DNA from: Anaerolineaceae bacterium
Lineage (GTDB): Bacteria > Chloroflexota > Anaerolineae > Aggregatilineales > Phototrophicaceae
Direction: 5' to 3'
Assembly: GCA_020634165.1 (NCBI GenBank)
Contig: JACKCF010000001.1
Location: 2,418,001 to 2,482,000, forward strand
Length of the DNA: 64,000 nt
Positions 25,936 to 34,814 of the stretch are shown piece by piece (the first letter of the stretch is position 1; each line of letters opens with the position of its first letter). Under the pieces are notes generated by a model. It was not told where the DNA came from. It worked only from the letters and a program-made list of their open reading frames with translations, and searched no databases. Position numbers and translations under genes: made by a program.

Positions 25936-27381
25936 ATGCCGTTCGCGAAAGAAATCCAGACTACTGTGATTGGCCTGTTGGCTGCCTTTTTCCTTGTGGC
26001 ACTGGCGGCGGGATATTGGGCAGTGACTGGGCCAGATACGATTCTAGGCCGAGAAGACAATCCGCGACTGGTTGAAGCCGAATCATCTATTCTGCGTGGG
26101 CGCCTATATGATCGTGATATGGGGCTGCTGGCACGTTCTCTCGCAACAGAATCCGGGGTTGCTGAACGCACCTATACGGAACCCGCTATGAACAGTGTGC
26201 TTGGCTACTACAGCCTTCGCTATGGTGTAGGCGGCTTAGAAGCCACTTATGATGCGCTCCTCAGTGGCACGACTCTACCCGCCAACTGGAATTCCTTTGT
26301 ACGCGAGAGCCTGCTGCATGAGGCACGCATTGGCTATGATGTGCAACTCACGCTTGATCTGAATATTCAACAAGATATTGTCGCAGCAATGTCTGATCAT
26401 ACCGGTGCGGCAGTAGTTATCAGCGTACCAAGCGGAGAAGTTCTCAGCCTTGTTTCACTGCCGACCTACGATCCAAATACGCTCGATACAGACTGGGAAA
26501 CGCTTGTTGAAGCCGAGGACAATCCGTTCTTCAACCGCGTTTTGCAGGGTCAATATCAGCCGGGCAGCACCATGCAGACCTTGTTACTGGCTGCCGCTTC
26601 GCTGGCAAATGTCAATCTGGAACGGCAGATTTCTGATGCGACACAGATCATCACCATAGATGATTTAGAACTGAGCTGCCTGTTCACCCCGCCGCGAGAT
26701 ACGCTTTCACTCAGTGAGAGCTATGGCTACGTGTGTCCGGCGCCTTTTGTTTCGGTGGCTGAACAACTCGGAGAAGACACGGTATATGGCTATCTGGACC
26801 GCATTAGTGATCGGCAGACAACCCTGCTGCAAGCATTTGCGACGACTACTCCGACAGAAGGTTCAACGCCAACGGCAACACCAGAGACTTCCGAGGAACC
26901 TAATCTTTTAGAAGAAGTCATGGGCCAGGGCAACCGAACAGTGTCACCGCTGACACTTTCTTCAATGGTGGCGGCTCTTTTATCCAACGGCAGCACACGA
27001 CAACCACATACGGTTCTGGCCACGCGAGCACCACAAACAGAGGACTGGCAAGCTTACGTTGTTCAGAGCAATCCAATTCCGTTCTTTACAGAAGACACAG
27101 CTATCGTGTTATACAATGCCATGCGAACTGCCTTCAGTCGTTCTCCAATTGCCGATATGGAACGACCTGAAGGGGTTGAAATTGGTGGGCACTATGCAAT
27201 TTCGCATACTGGAGACGGGCAGGTATTGTGGTTTGTGGGTTTTGTGCAGATGCCATCCACGAGAAGTGCATCGATTGTCATTGTGTTGGAACCAGAAGCC
27301 AGCATCGACGATCTCAACAGCATTATTGAGCAAACGATCACATCAACAATCACTAACCTGGCAGACAGTAATCCAAGCTAA
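25936..27381 (+). CDS. PbpA-like penicillin-binding protein homologue without catalytic residues
   Basis: 481 residues: an N-terminal anchor helix (about 8-27), a pedestal region with LRGRLYDRD at about 55-63, and a transpeptidase-like domain. The usual SxxK motif is S211-T-M-Q214, so the catalytic lysine is glutamine. The SxN position reads V266-C-P268. KTG is H424-T-G. All three active-site motifs are altered, although the fold landmarks (PGS, GxxL, TVSPL segment LTLSSMVAALL) remain. It therefore looks like a non-catalytic partner of the FtsW/RodA protein, perhaps a scaffold. A sequencing error cannot explain three changed motifs. Start 25936 is 1 bp after the ftsW stop. Confidence 0.85.
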   Translation: MPFAKEIQTTVIGLLAAFFLVALAAGYWAVTGPDTILGREDNPRLVEAESSILRGRLYDRDMGLLARSLATESGVAERTYTEPAMNSVLGYYSLRYGVGGLEATYDALLSGTTLPANWNSFVRESLLHEARIGYDVQLTLDLNIQQDIVAAMSDHTGAAVVISVPSGEVLSLVSLPTYDPNTLDTDWETLVEAEDNPFFNRVLQGQYQPGSTMQTLLLAAASLANVNLERQISDATQIITIDDLELSCLFTPPRDTLSLSESYGYVCPAPFVSVAEQLGEDTVYGYLDRISDRQTTLLQAFATTTPTEGSTPTATPETSEEPNLLEEVMGQGNRTVSPLTLSSMVAALLSNGSTRQPHTVLATRAPQTEDWQAYVVQSNPIPFFTEDTAIVLYNAMRTAFSRSPIADMERPEGVEIGGHYAISHTGDGQVLWFVGFVQMPSTRSASIVIVLEPEASIDDLNSIIEQTITSTITNLADSNPS

Positions 27382-28526
27382 CGTTTTTCTTCACTGTGGC
27401 GATAGGTCTCCAGGTCTTCCATAGCCGCGTCAAAGTTTTCACCAAGCAGCCTGTCACGGAAGATAAGTAGCACAGCTAAGCCAACGATCACGCGAAACCA
27501 CTTGTGGAACAAACCCTGCACAAGAGCGATAGCGGCTGCCATCACAGGCGTCAGTTCTGGATGATCGGGAGCAACAAACGCCAGCAGCATTCCAGCGTTG
27601 GATATTTCTGTGACACCGGCCCCGTTTGGGACAAAACTAAGCGCACCAATCGCAGACGATACGCCGACGATGAAACCTGCCTTCAGCAGCAGTGCCCATG
27701 ATGGATCAAAGCCGAAGCCTAGAAGTACTAGGAACAAGCCGAAAACACTCGGTATATAGACAAATACACCGACACCGACCATTGGCACGACATGGCGCAG
27801 AGAGAAGATTTCCTTACTGCTCGCGTAGAAAAGAGTCAACGAATTGTACAGTCGATTTAGAACAGGTACGTGCTTGAGCAGATTGAGGCAAAAGCGCGCA
27901 AGCGGCTCAATCTGGACAATGATCATGCCACCTGCCAGAAGTGCAGCCGATGAGAAAATAATCGTGCGGCTGATGAGGTCATAATCTATGCCGTTATAGG
28001 TCCCAAGGTTAAGGTTGTCTCCGGCGAGCAAGAGCGTGACCGTCAGGATGACGATGACCGCCATACCATCAATTATACGCTCGGCAAGGATCACAGGGGC
28101 AACACGAGCAATCGGTATGCCCGTCTTCGCTTTCACGGGAACCGCCTTGAGTAACTCGCCTGCCTTACCTGGGCTGACAACCAGCACAAACCCTGCGATC
28201 TGGATCAGGACACTATCCAGCAGCGAAAGCTTTTGGCGAGCACCAACCACCCCAAGATAGTAATGCCACTCTACCCAGCGGAAGAACATGACCACCAGTT
28301 GGAGGCCAATAAGCGGGAGTAACATCAGCACATTAAAGCGAGCGAGTGTTTCTCCGATGCCGTCCGTTTCCAACCGCAGTTGATTGTCGGCAATGAGCAG
28401 AATGACGACATAGATTGCCAGCGCACCTATCAGACCGAAAATGATCTGGTTGCGGTACTTCTTCAGCATGTTTTGCTGCGGAGCTTTTGCGCTAACAGCC
28501 GAAACATTATTGACTATATCGCTCAA
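27378..28526 (-). CDS. Lysylphosphatidylglycerol synthase TM region/AglD-like membrane protein
   Basis: 382 residues starting at TTG (28526), with GAAAGG 7 nt before it. Eight or nine hydrophobic helices and the family motifs SPGKAGELLKAVPV, RVAPVILAERIIDG and LSFVPNGAGVTE identify the PF03706 flippase-like family (MprF transmembrane part, AglD). It lacks the soluble aminoacyl-transferase domain of full MprF. The role is probably flipping or handling lipid-linked sugars or phospholipids, and it is unproven. Its stop overlaps the convergent PBP-like stop by 4 bp, so no terminator separates them. Confidence 0.85.
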   Translation of the reverse strand: MSDIVNNVSAVSAKAPQQNMLKKYRNQIIFGLIGALAIYVVILLIADNQLRLETDGIGETLARFNVLMLLPLIGLQLVVMFFRWVEWHYYLGVVGARQKLSLLDSVLIQIAGFVLVVSPGKAGELLKAVPVKAKTGIPIARVAPVILAERIIDGMAVIVILTVTLLLAGDNLNLGTYNGIDYDLISRTIIFSSAALLAGGMIIVQIEPLARFCLNLLKHVPVLNRLYNSLTLFYASSKEIFSLRHVVPMVGVGVFVYIPSVFGLFLVLLGFGFDPSWALLLKAGFIVGVSSAIGALSFVPNGAGVTEISNAGMLLAFVAPDHPELTPVMAAAIALVQGLFHKWFRVIVGLAVLLIFRDRLLGENFDAAMEDLETYRHSEEKR

Positions 28527-28704
28527 GGAAAAACCTTTCAGCGTGACTTATCATCGGTCATTCGTCGGTTTACCGTGCAGATTGACGGGCACATTTGCGC
28601 TCAGAATTGCTTATACTACAGCATTTGTTAATAAGTTCGATGTAAAAACTGCTTGGCGAATACGCTATACTGACGCCGATTTGCATAGGAGCCGGATTTC
28701 GCTC

Positions 28705-30174
28705 ATGACATTCCAGAATGATACTGAGCCGCGGATGCCCCGCGTCAGCGGCTACCGAAATGACCTGCAAGCACCGCCACGTATTCTATTTTATGGGGTA
28801 CTTGGTTTTTTCGTACTTGTGATTTTGGGCATTATCGGCGCGATCTTTGTCTTTACACAGGTTCTACAACCCAGCCAACAACAGCGTGTGATCGATGCAG
28901 CACCGTTCATGCGTAGTTTTTTACCCCCGACCCCGCAGGGCGGTGTTCTGCCGACGATTGAGCCAGATGATGCGGAGAACAATGCGGCACTCGATTTACT
29001 CAATCAACCGCTTGTATTTGATACACCGACGGCAGATGTGTCTGATGGTGTGGCAACTGCCGTACCCACTACTGAGCCGACAGCCGAAGAAGTCGCTGTT
29101 ACGCCGACAGAGGTGCCTCCCACACCTACATTTACACCTGTGCCACCGACTGCAACTGAGGCAGCGGCAGCCATAAACACACCAAGCCAGAGCATCATCA
29201 ACACGTCGCTGTCCCAGAATTTATCGTCACTGCCCAGTTCCGCGCGGTTATATGGCATGCGTTGGGAGCGCCAGGAATGGAACAATTGTGGGCCATCCAC
29301 CGTTACAACCGCCTTAACCTTCTATGGCTGGCAAAATGACCAGAACTATGCCAAAGAACGCCTCAAGCCCAATCGCGAAGACAAGAATGTTAGTCCACAG
29401 GAACTGGTTGATTTTGTCAATGAGTACACTGACTTAAGGGCGGCTGTGCGCATTGGGGGGAGCATCAATACACTGCGGGCGCTGTTGGCGAATGAATATC
29501 CAGTGATGATTGAGCGCGGTATGCAATTTGAAGCAAATGACTGGTTGGGGCATTATCAGGCATTGGTGGCATATGACGATACGAGCCAGCTTTTCTTCGC
29601 CTACGATAGTTTTATGGGTACGGGTGAAGATGGTGTCGGAGTTTATGAAAGCTACAGTTCTGTTGATGAGGACTGGCGGGCTTTCAACCGATTGTTCATC
29701 GTCATCTATCCGCCGCAAGAAGAAGCGCGGGTGATGGAAATCCTGGGTCCGTTGGCGGATGCAGACCAGGCCGCAGAGATTGCATTTGCCACAGCCCAAG
29801 AAGAAGCCACAACCAATCCTGAAGACGGTTTTGCCTGGTTTAACATGGGAACGTCACTGGTGCAGTTAGGCCGCTATGAAGAAGCCGCTAATGCCTATGC
29901 CCAGGCACGCCGTTATACCCTGCCCTGGCGCATGTTCTGGTATCAATTTGGGCCTTTCAAAGCGTTCTTTGAATCTGGGCGCTATGAAGAAGTATTGGTA
30001 CAGGCCCAGACCATCCTGAGCCAAGCTGAGGAATTGGAAGAAGCGTATTATTGGCGCGGGCGTGTCTATGAAGCGCGTGGGGAGATCGCACAGGCACAGG
30101 TACAGTATCGGCAGGCTTTGAGCTATAACTCCAACTTCGACGCCGCGCGAACTGCTCTTGAGCAGATTCAGTAA
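28705..30174 (+). CDS. Membrane-anchored C39-like peptidase with TPR repeats
   Basis: The ATG at 28705 has AGGAG 12 nt before it; the ORF extends upstream but lacks a start signal. The 489-residue product has an anchor helix (about 30-52), a Thr/Pro-rich linker to about residue 155, and a papain-fold C39-like domain. NNCGPST carries the catalytic C195, GHYQALVAYDD H283 and AYDSFMG D301. The C-terminal 140 residues contain three or four tetratricopeptide-like repeats (AWFNMGTSLVQLGRYEEAANAYAQA is one, at about 374). The protein is probably an extracytoplasmic peptidase. Its target is unknown. Confidence 0.85.
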   Translation: MTFQNDTEPRMPRVSGYRNDLQAPPRILFYGVLGFFVLVILGIIGAIFVFTQVLQPSQQQRVIDAAPFMRSFLPPTPQGGVLPTIEPDDAENNAALDLLNQPLVFDTPTADVSDGVATAVPTTEPTAEEVAVTPTEVPPTPTFTPVPPTATEAAAAINTPSQSIINTSLSQNLSSLPSSARLYGMRWERQEWNNCGPSTVTTALTFYGWQNDQNYAKERLKPNREDKNVSPQELVDFVNEYTDLRAAVRIGGSINTLRALLANEYPVMIERGMQFEANDWLGHYQALVAYDDTSQLFFAYDSFMGTGEDGVGVYESYSSVDEDWRAFNRLFIVIYPPQEEARVMEILGPLADADQAAEIAFATAQEEATTNPEDGFAWFNMGTSLVQLGRYEEAANAYAQARRYTLPWRMFWYQFGPFKAFFESGRYEEVLVQAQTILSQAEELEEAYYWRGRVYEARGEIAQAQVQYRQALSYNSNFDAARTALEQIQ

Positions 30175-30185
30175 CCATCTAACCA

Positions 30186-31889
30186 GTGAGCAGCCACGTG
30201 TCTGAACAGATTCAAGAGCCAGAATTAATCCCCAACGACGCCAGCCACCGCAATCGCCAATTGGCACGGTCTACGGTGATTGTAATGGTCGCATTTGCTG
30301 TTGCCAAGGTTATCAGTCTGGCACAGACGGTCATCATCGCGCAGGTGTTTGGTGTTGGCTCCGAGTGGGATTCATTTGTTACTGCCAATCGCATCCCTGA
30401 ATTGATCTTCACACTGATCTCCGGCGGGGCGCTGGCACATGCATTTATACCCATTTTCAGCAGCTACCTGGCGCATGATGATAAACCAGGCGCATGGCGC
30501 GTGGCCACTAACGTCATCAACTTTATCTTTTCAGTCACGTTTATCGTCAGTGCTGTTGTGTTTTTTGCAGCACCCTGGTTGGTCGAGCATGTTGTCGCTC
30601 CAGGGTTTACACCCGAACAAGTTGCGACAACCGCGCAACTCATGCGCATTCTGCTCATCAGCACACTGATTTTTTCGGTCAGTGGCATCTGCATGGGCAT
30701 TTTGCAGAGCCATAATCATTTCTTGCTGCCAGCCCTGGCACCAATCATGTTCGATGTTGGCATTCTGATTGGTGTCATCTTTCTGCTGCCATCATTGGGC
30801 GTGGTGGGTATATCAATGGGTGCTGTGCTAGGCGCTGCTATGCACTTCGGCATTCAGGTACCTGGGCTGATTTATTATCGTGCACGCTGGCGCCCGTATC
30901 TGAACCTAACAGACCCCGTCTTGTGGCGTGTCATTCGCCTGATGCTGCCGCGAGTCGCTGGATTAGGCGTTTTCAGCTTGAACTTCCTGGTGATGAACAA
31001 TATTGCCTCGCGACTCGGTACGGGTTCTGTATCCGCTCTCGACTGGGGCTGGCGGTTGATGCAGATTCCGCAAACCCTCATCGGGACGGCCATTGGCACG
31101 GTGGTTTTCCCCTCACTCGCTGCGTTAAGCGAAGTTGGTGATGAATCCGGCAAGCGCACGCTGATGTCAGGGGCACTGCGATTTATTCTCATTAGCAGCA
31201 TTCCGTCTGCGGTTGGATTGATCGTCGTTGGTCGGCCCATCATCAGCCTGCTGGAGCGTGGCGCATTCGATGCGTCGGCATCCGCATTGGTATACAGTAC
31301 GCTGACGGCATTCACGCTAGGCTTGATCGTTCATTCGGCTTTGGAAGTGGTTGCGCGCAGCTTTTATGCGGATAAAGACACGCTGACACCATTGTGGGCG
31401 GCTCTCGGCGGAGCGACTATCAATCTGGTGCTGTCGTACGTGCTGAGCAATGTGAGCTATGTGGAGCAACTTACGGCATACAACACAGCTATTAACCTGT
31501 GGCCGATAAAGGGCTTTTTGCTGGAACAGGGTAACGTCAGTGGATTGGCGCTGGCCAATTCGTTAGGTGTGATGTTCGAGGTGCTGTTCCTGCTATGGAT
31601 ATTGCGCCGCCGATGGCACGGAATTCAGGAAAATACATTGGCTATGGCTATCGTCAAAACCGTAATAGCCAGCCTGATAATGGCACTGGTCGTCATTGTT
31701 GTGGAAATCCTCTGGATGCAGTTTATTGGCCAAGGCGGCACAATCCTGACAATCGGCCAGATTGGTGTACAGGTTGTGCTTGGTGGTCTGGCCTTCCTGG
31801 CTGCGGCATTCGCCCTTCGTATGCAGGAATTGAACGACTTACTGGATATCGTTTTCAGACGACAGCGTGGTAAGCTCAAGGCTGCATAA
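30186..31889 (+). CDS. murJ: Lipid II flippase MurJ (MviN family)
   Basis: 567 residues with about fourteen transmembrane helices. It starts GTG 30186 (a second GTG lies 12 nt later). Typical MurJ/MOP segments are RELNSRxxFGxGxEWDSF-like LARSTVIVMVAFAVAKV, VFGVGSEWDSFVTANRIPEL and the LDWGWRLMQIPQTLIGTAIGTVVFPSL region (each shortened here). It moves lipid II across the membrane for peptidoglycan synthesis, so it complements the FtsW/PBP block 4 kb upstream. The gene follows the C39-like gene after 11 bp. Confidence 0.93.
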   Translation: MSSHVSEQIQEPELIPNDASHRNRQLARSTVIVMVAFAVAKVISLAQTVIIAQVFGVGSEWDSFVTANRIPELIFTLISGGALAHAFIPIFSSYLAHDDKPGAWRVATNVINFIFSVTFIVSAVVFFAAPWLVEHVVAPGFTPEQVATTAQLMRILLISTLIFSVSGICMGILQSHNHFLLPALAPIMFDVGILIGVIFLLPSLGVVGISMGAVLGAAMHFGIQVPGLIYYRARWRPYLNLTDPVLWRVIRLMLPRVAGLGVFSLNFLVMNNIASRLGTGSVSALDWGWRLMQIPQTLIGTAIGTVVFPSLAALSEVGDESGKRTLMSGALRFILISSIPSAVGLIVVGRPIISLLERGAFDASASALVYSTLTAFTLGLIVHSALEVVARSFYADKDTLTPLWAALGGATINLVLSYVLSNVSYVEQLTAYNTAINLWPIKGFLLEQGNVSGLALANSLGVMFEVLFLLWILRRRWHGIQENTLAMAIVKTVIASLIMALVVIVVEILWMQFIGQGGTILTIGQIGVQVVLGGLAFLAAAFALRMQELNDLLDIVFRRQRGKLKAA

Positions 31890-31921
31890 TTCATCCGGTT
31901 ATATTCCGAAAGCAGTACAGG

Positions 31922-32578
31922 ATGGCAATCAAAATCTTGCAGCTTAACCTTGGGCTGGCTGCTACTAATGCATACATCATTGGCGATACCGAAATCAACG
32001 AGGCCATTCTCATCGACCCAGTTGACGACGCGCAACGCCTGTTAGCAGCAGCAAAAAATGAAGGCTGGAACATCAGGCTGATTCTGGCTACGCATGCACA
32101 CTTCGATCATGTGCTGGCCAGCAAAGAAATCAAGGAACTGACAGGCGCGCCATTCTACATTCATGAAGATTGTGTGCCCTGGTTGGAGCAATTACCTACA
32201 CAAGGTCGTTTGTTTGGCCTCAGTTCCTTCCCTGAGGCCGCGAAGCCCAATCAACTCCTAACGAGCGGATCTGAGGAAATTGACCTGGGTGGCATCAAAC
32301 TTAAAACACTATATACACCAGGCCACGCTCCTGGCCATCTCAGTTTTTATCTACCCAGCGAGCATATTGTCTTTAGCGGGGACACACTGTTCGCGGGCAG
32401 CATTGGGCGCACAGATTTGCCAGGTGGCGATTACAATGTTCTGATGGATTCCATATTCAGCAAACTCATTCCTCTGGGCGATGAAACAATCGTTCTCGCT
32501 GGTCATATGCAGGCAACGACCATCGGCCAGGAACGTCTGACGAATCCGTTTTTGCTGGACTACATGGAAAAGCAGTAA
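31922..32578 (+). CDS. Metallo-beta-lactamase-fold hydrolase (glyoxalase II-like)
   Basis: 218 residues. THAHFDHV (about 57-64) supplies the HxHxDH metal-binding motif. A second metal ligand set is GHAPGHLSF (about 137-145), and FSGDTLF and VLAGHM complete the site. It resembles hydroxyacylglutathione hydrolases and the persulfide dioxygenase group, all cytosolic. The exact substrate is not recoverable. It is followed 4 bp later by the phosphoglycerate-mutase-like gene, implying one transcript. Confidence 0.85.
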   Translation: MAIKILQLNLGLAATNAYIIGDTEINEAILIDPVDDAQRLLAAAKNEGWNIRLILATHAHFDHVLASKEIKELTGAPFYIHEDCVPWLEQLPTQGRLFGLSSFPEAAKPNQLLTSGSEEIDLGGIKLKTLYTPGHAPGHLSFYLPSEHIVFSGDTLFAGSIGRTDLPGGDYNVLMDSIFSKLIPLGDETIVLAGHMQATTIGQERLTNPFLLDYMEKQ

Positions 32579-32582
32579 CAAG

Positions 32583-33494
32583 ATGCGTATTCTCCTCTTG
32601 TTTCTGGATGGGATCGGGCTGGGGCCGAACAACACAGAGACCAACCCCTTCGCAGTCGCCGATATGCCCTTCCTAACAGAATTGACTGATGGCAAGCGCT
32701 GGCTAGAAGGCATTGGTCGCGTACAAAGCGACCGAATGACCTTTGTGCCAACTGATCCACGCCTCGGCGTCGAGGGACGCCCGCAGAGTGGGACGTCACA
32801 GGCCGTTATCCTCACTGGCAAAAACATACCGGAAATGATCGGCAGGCATTATGGTCCAAAGCCAGATGCCGAAACACGTCTATTGCTGGATAGTGAAAAC
32901 TTATTTATATCGGTTAAGGGTGCGGGCAAAAAAGCGGCTCTACTGGATGGTTATCCACCGGGGTTGCTTGATAACATTGGACGTGGAAAAACGCTGCCGT
33001 CGAGCATTCAGTATGCGGCTATCGCCAGCGGACAGTCCCTGTTTACTGCCGAGGATGTTCGTGAGAAACGGGCACTCACAGCCGAATATACGGGTCAGGA
33101 GTGGCACAGCCATCTCAAACTGACGGATACGCCACTGTATACGCCTTATGAAGCTGGTAAAATGCTGGTGGAATTATCCAGGCATTATGATTTCAGTATG
33201 CATTCGCACTGGATAACCGATTATGTGGGCCACAGAGGACCATTTGAGGCGGCTGTGGGGCTTTTGGAACGCTTCGATGGGGTTATGCAAGGCGTCGTTG
33301 ACAACTGGAATCCTGATGAAGGCCTCGTTATCGTCACCAGCGATCATGGCAATATGGAACAGATTGGTGACCGTCGCCACACTGAAAACGATGTTCCGAC
33401 ATTGATATACGGCACCCTGCACAGGCAATTCGCCGATGGCTTCGCTGATTTAACGCATATCACACCGAGGATTCTGCATTACCTGACCCAGTAA
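32583..33494 (+). CDS. Alkaline-phosphatase-superfamily metalloenzyme, phosphoglycerate mutase-like
   Basis: 303 residues. The N-terminal LLFLDGIGLG (metal-binding Asp9) and the C-terminal TSDHGNMEQIGDRRHTEND (second metal site, DHG and H) match the PF01676 metalloenzyme superfamily of iPGM, phosphonoacetate hydrolase and related enzymes. RPQSGTSQAVILTGK holds the candidate Ser/Thr nucleophile. It is shorter than genuine iPGM (about 510 residues) and lacks that enzyme's insertion domain, so the role is not set as glycolytic. It could be a cofactor-free phosphatase. Confidence 0.75.
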   Translation: MRILLLFLDGIGLGPNNTETNPFAVADMPFLTELTDGKRWLEGIGRVQSDRMTFVPTDPRLGVEGRPQSGTSQAVILTGKNIPEMIGRHYGPKPDAETRLLLDSENLFISVKGAGKKAALLDGYPPGLLDNIGRGKTLPSSIQYAAIASGQSLFTAEDVREKRALTAEYTGQEWHSHLKLTDTPLYTPYEAGKMLVELSRHYDFSMHSHWITDYVGHRGPFEAAVGLLERFDGVMQGVVDNWNPDEGLVIVTSDHGNMEQIGDRRHTENDVPTLIYGTLHRQFADGFADLTHITPRILHYLTQ

Positions 33495-33502
33495 GGTGAG
33501 GC

Positions 33503-34708
33503 ATGGCACAGGCAACTGAAGATACGCAAAAATCGCGCAGCATTCTGCTGCTAACGCTCGCACGCCTCGTCATGGATATGACGCGGCGATTTGTTTATCC
33601 ATTTGTTGGCCCGATTGCGGCACAGCTTGGGGTTAGTCCGGCAGCCGTGCAAAATGTGCTTGCATCCCAATGGGGTATTGGTTTGACTGGTCCCCTCTTT
33701 GGAACGCTTGCCGAGCGCTACGGTCACAAGCGCATGATCGTCATCAGCCTGTTTGGCATGTCTGCCGCAGGTTGGGTCGGTGCTGCCTTTCCTGTTTTTG
33801 GTGTGTGGGCCTTCGTGATGGTCTGCTTTGGATTCGGCAAAGTCCTCTTCAATCCGACGATGCAAGCCTACCTGGGCAATATTATCCCTTACAATCAGCG
33901 GGGCCGAGCAATGGGCATCGTGGAGCTAAGCTGGGCTGGTTCACTTCTCATTGTGGCTCCGTTGGCAGGTTTTGTGCTGGAACAAGGTACGCTGCAAGCA
34001 TTGTTCGTCATCTTTGCGATTCTGTTGGCGAGTGTCGCTTTTGGGAGCTTGGTCTACCTACCATCCGATGAAGCTACCCACAAAGTCAAGCGGACTTCCA
34101 GCCAACTGCTGGCAGATTGGGGTGTGATTCTTCGGTCGCCATCTGCATTAGGCGCTTTGCTGTTTGCGCTGACGCTTGTGGGTGCCAACGAGTTCTTTTT
34201 CATCAACTACGGCCTTTATATGGAGGCCAACTTCGATTTACCCCTGACAGCACTTGGCACGGTCACTATTGTCATCGCACTAGCTGAAGCATTGGGCGAG
34301 TTTGTTGTGATTGCGATTGCAGATCGCGTTGGCAAAAAGCCGCTGGCGCTATTAGGCGCGCTTGGGGCTGCGCTTGCCTACCTCGTCCTGCCTGCACTGA
34401 ATATGAATCTACCGCTTACGCTGGTTGCTCTATTTGTTATGTTTGTGAGTGTGGAGACAGCAATCGTTGCGTCTATTCCGCTGTTCACTGAGATCATGCC
34501 AAACGCCAAAGCGATCATGATGAGTGCGAATGGAACGGCACATGCCATCGGTCGGGCAGCAGGTGCCGCGATTGGCGGGGCTTTCTTTGCTGCTACAGGC
34601 GATTTTGCACAAAATGGCGTCATCGCATGCGTTATTGGCCTGATTGCATTCGTTATGATGTGGTTCGCCATCAGCGAACGGAACACAATCCAGGCAAATT
34701 CGGTGTAG
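33503..34708 (+). CDS. Major facilitator superfamily transporter
   Basis: 401 residues with twelve hydrophobic helices. The RxxxHK-type loop between helices 2 and 3 reads LAERYGHKRMIV. Typical MFS drug/sugar permease layout; specificity is not readable. The start ATG has GTGAGG upstream, and the gene is 8 bp after the phosphoglycerate-mutase-like gene. Confidence 0.88.
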   Translation: MAQATEDTQKSRSILLLTLARLVMDMTRRFVYPFVGPIAAQLGVSPAAVQNVLASQWGIGLTGPLFGTLAERYGHKRMIVISLFGMSAAGWVGAAFPVFGVWAFVMVCFGFGKVLFNPTMQAYLGNIIPYNQRGRAMGIVELSWAGSLLIVAPLAGFVLEQGTLQALFVIFAILLASVAFGSLVYLPSDEATHKVKRTSSQLLADWGVILRSPSALGALLFALTLVGANEFFFINYGLYMEANFDLPLTALGTVTIVIALAEALGEFVVIAIADRVGKKPLALLGALGAALAYLVLPALNMNLPLTLVALFVMFVSVETAIVASIPLFTEIMPNAKAIMMSANGTAHAIGRAAGAAIGGAFFAATGDFAQNGVIACVIGLIAFVMMWFAISERNTIQANSV

Positions 34709-34755
34709 ATGCTATCTAACCTTGCAACTTATACGTGGTTCAAATGCTTCTACAG

Positions 34756-34784
34756 TTGACTCCATTAAGGTCATCCACTACAAT
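34756..34784 (+). promoter_or_regulatory. Strong sigma-70 promoter for ffh
   Basis: TTGACT (34756-34761), 17 bp, TACAAT (34779-34784). The start is expected near 34791, giving a short leader to the ATG at 34815. Part of it lies inside the longer upstream reading frame, confirming that the true ffh start is downstream. Confidence 0.8.
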
Positions 34785-34814
34785 TTTGTGTCTGTTGCGT
34801 ACATGGGAACAAAC

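Noticed and set aside
34722..34814. Extended N-terminus of Ffh from 34722
   Set aside because: It overlaps the TTGACT-17-TACAAT promoter, so it is not translated as part of Ffh.
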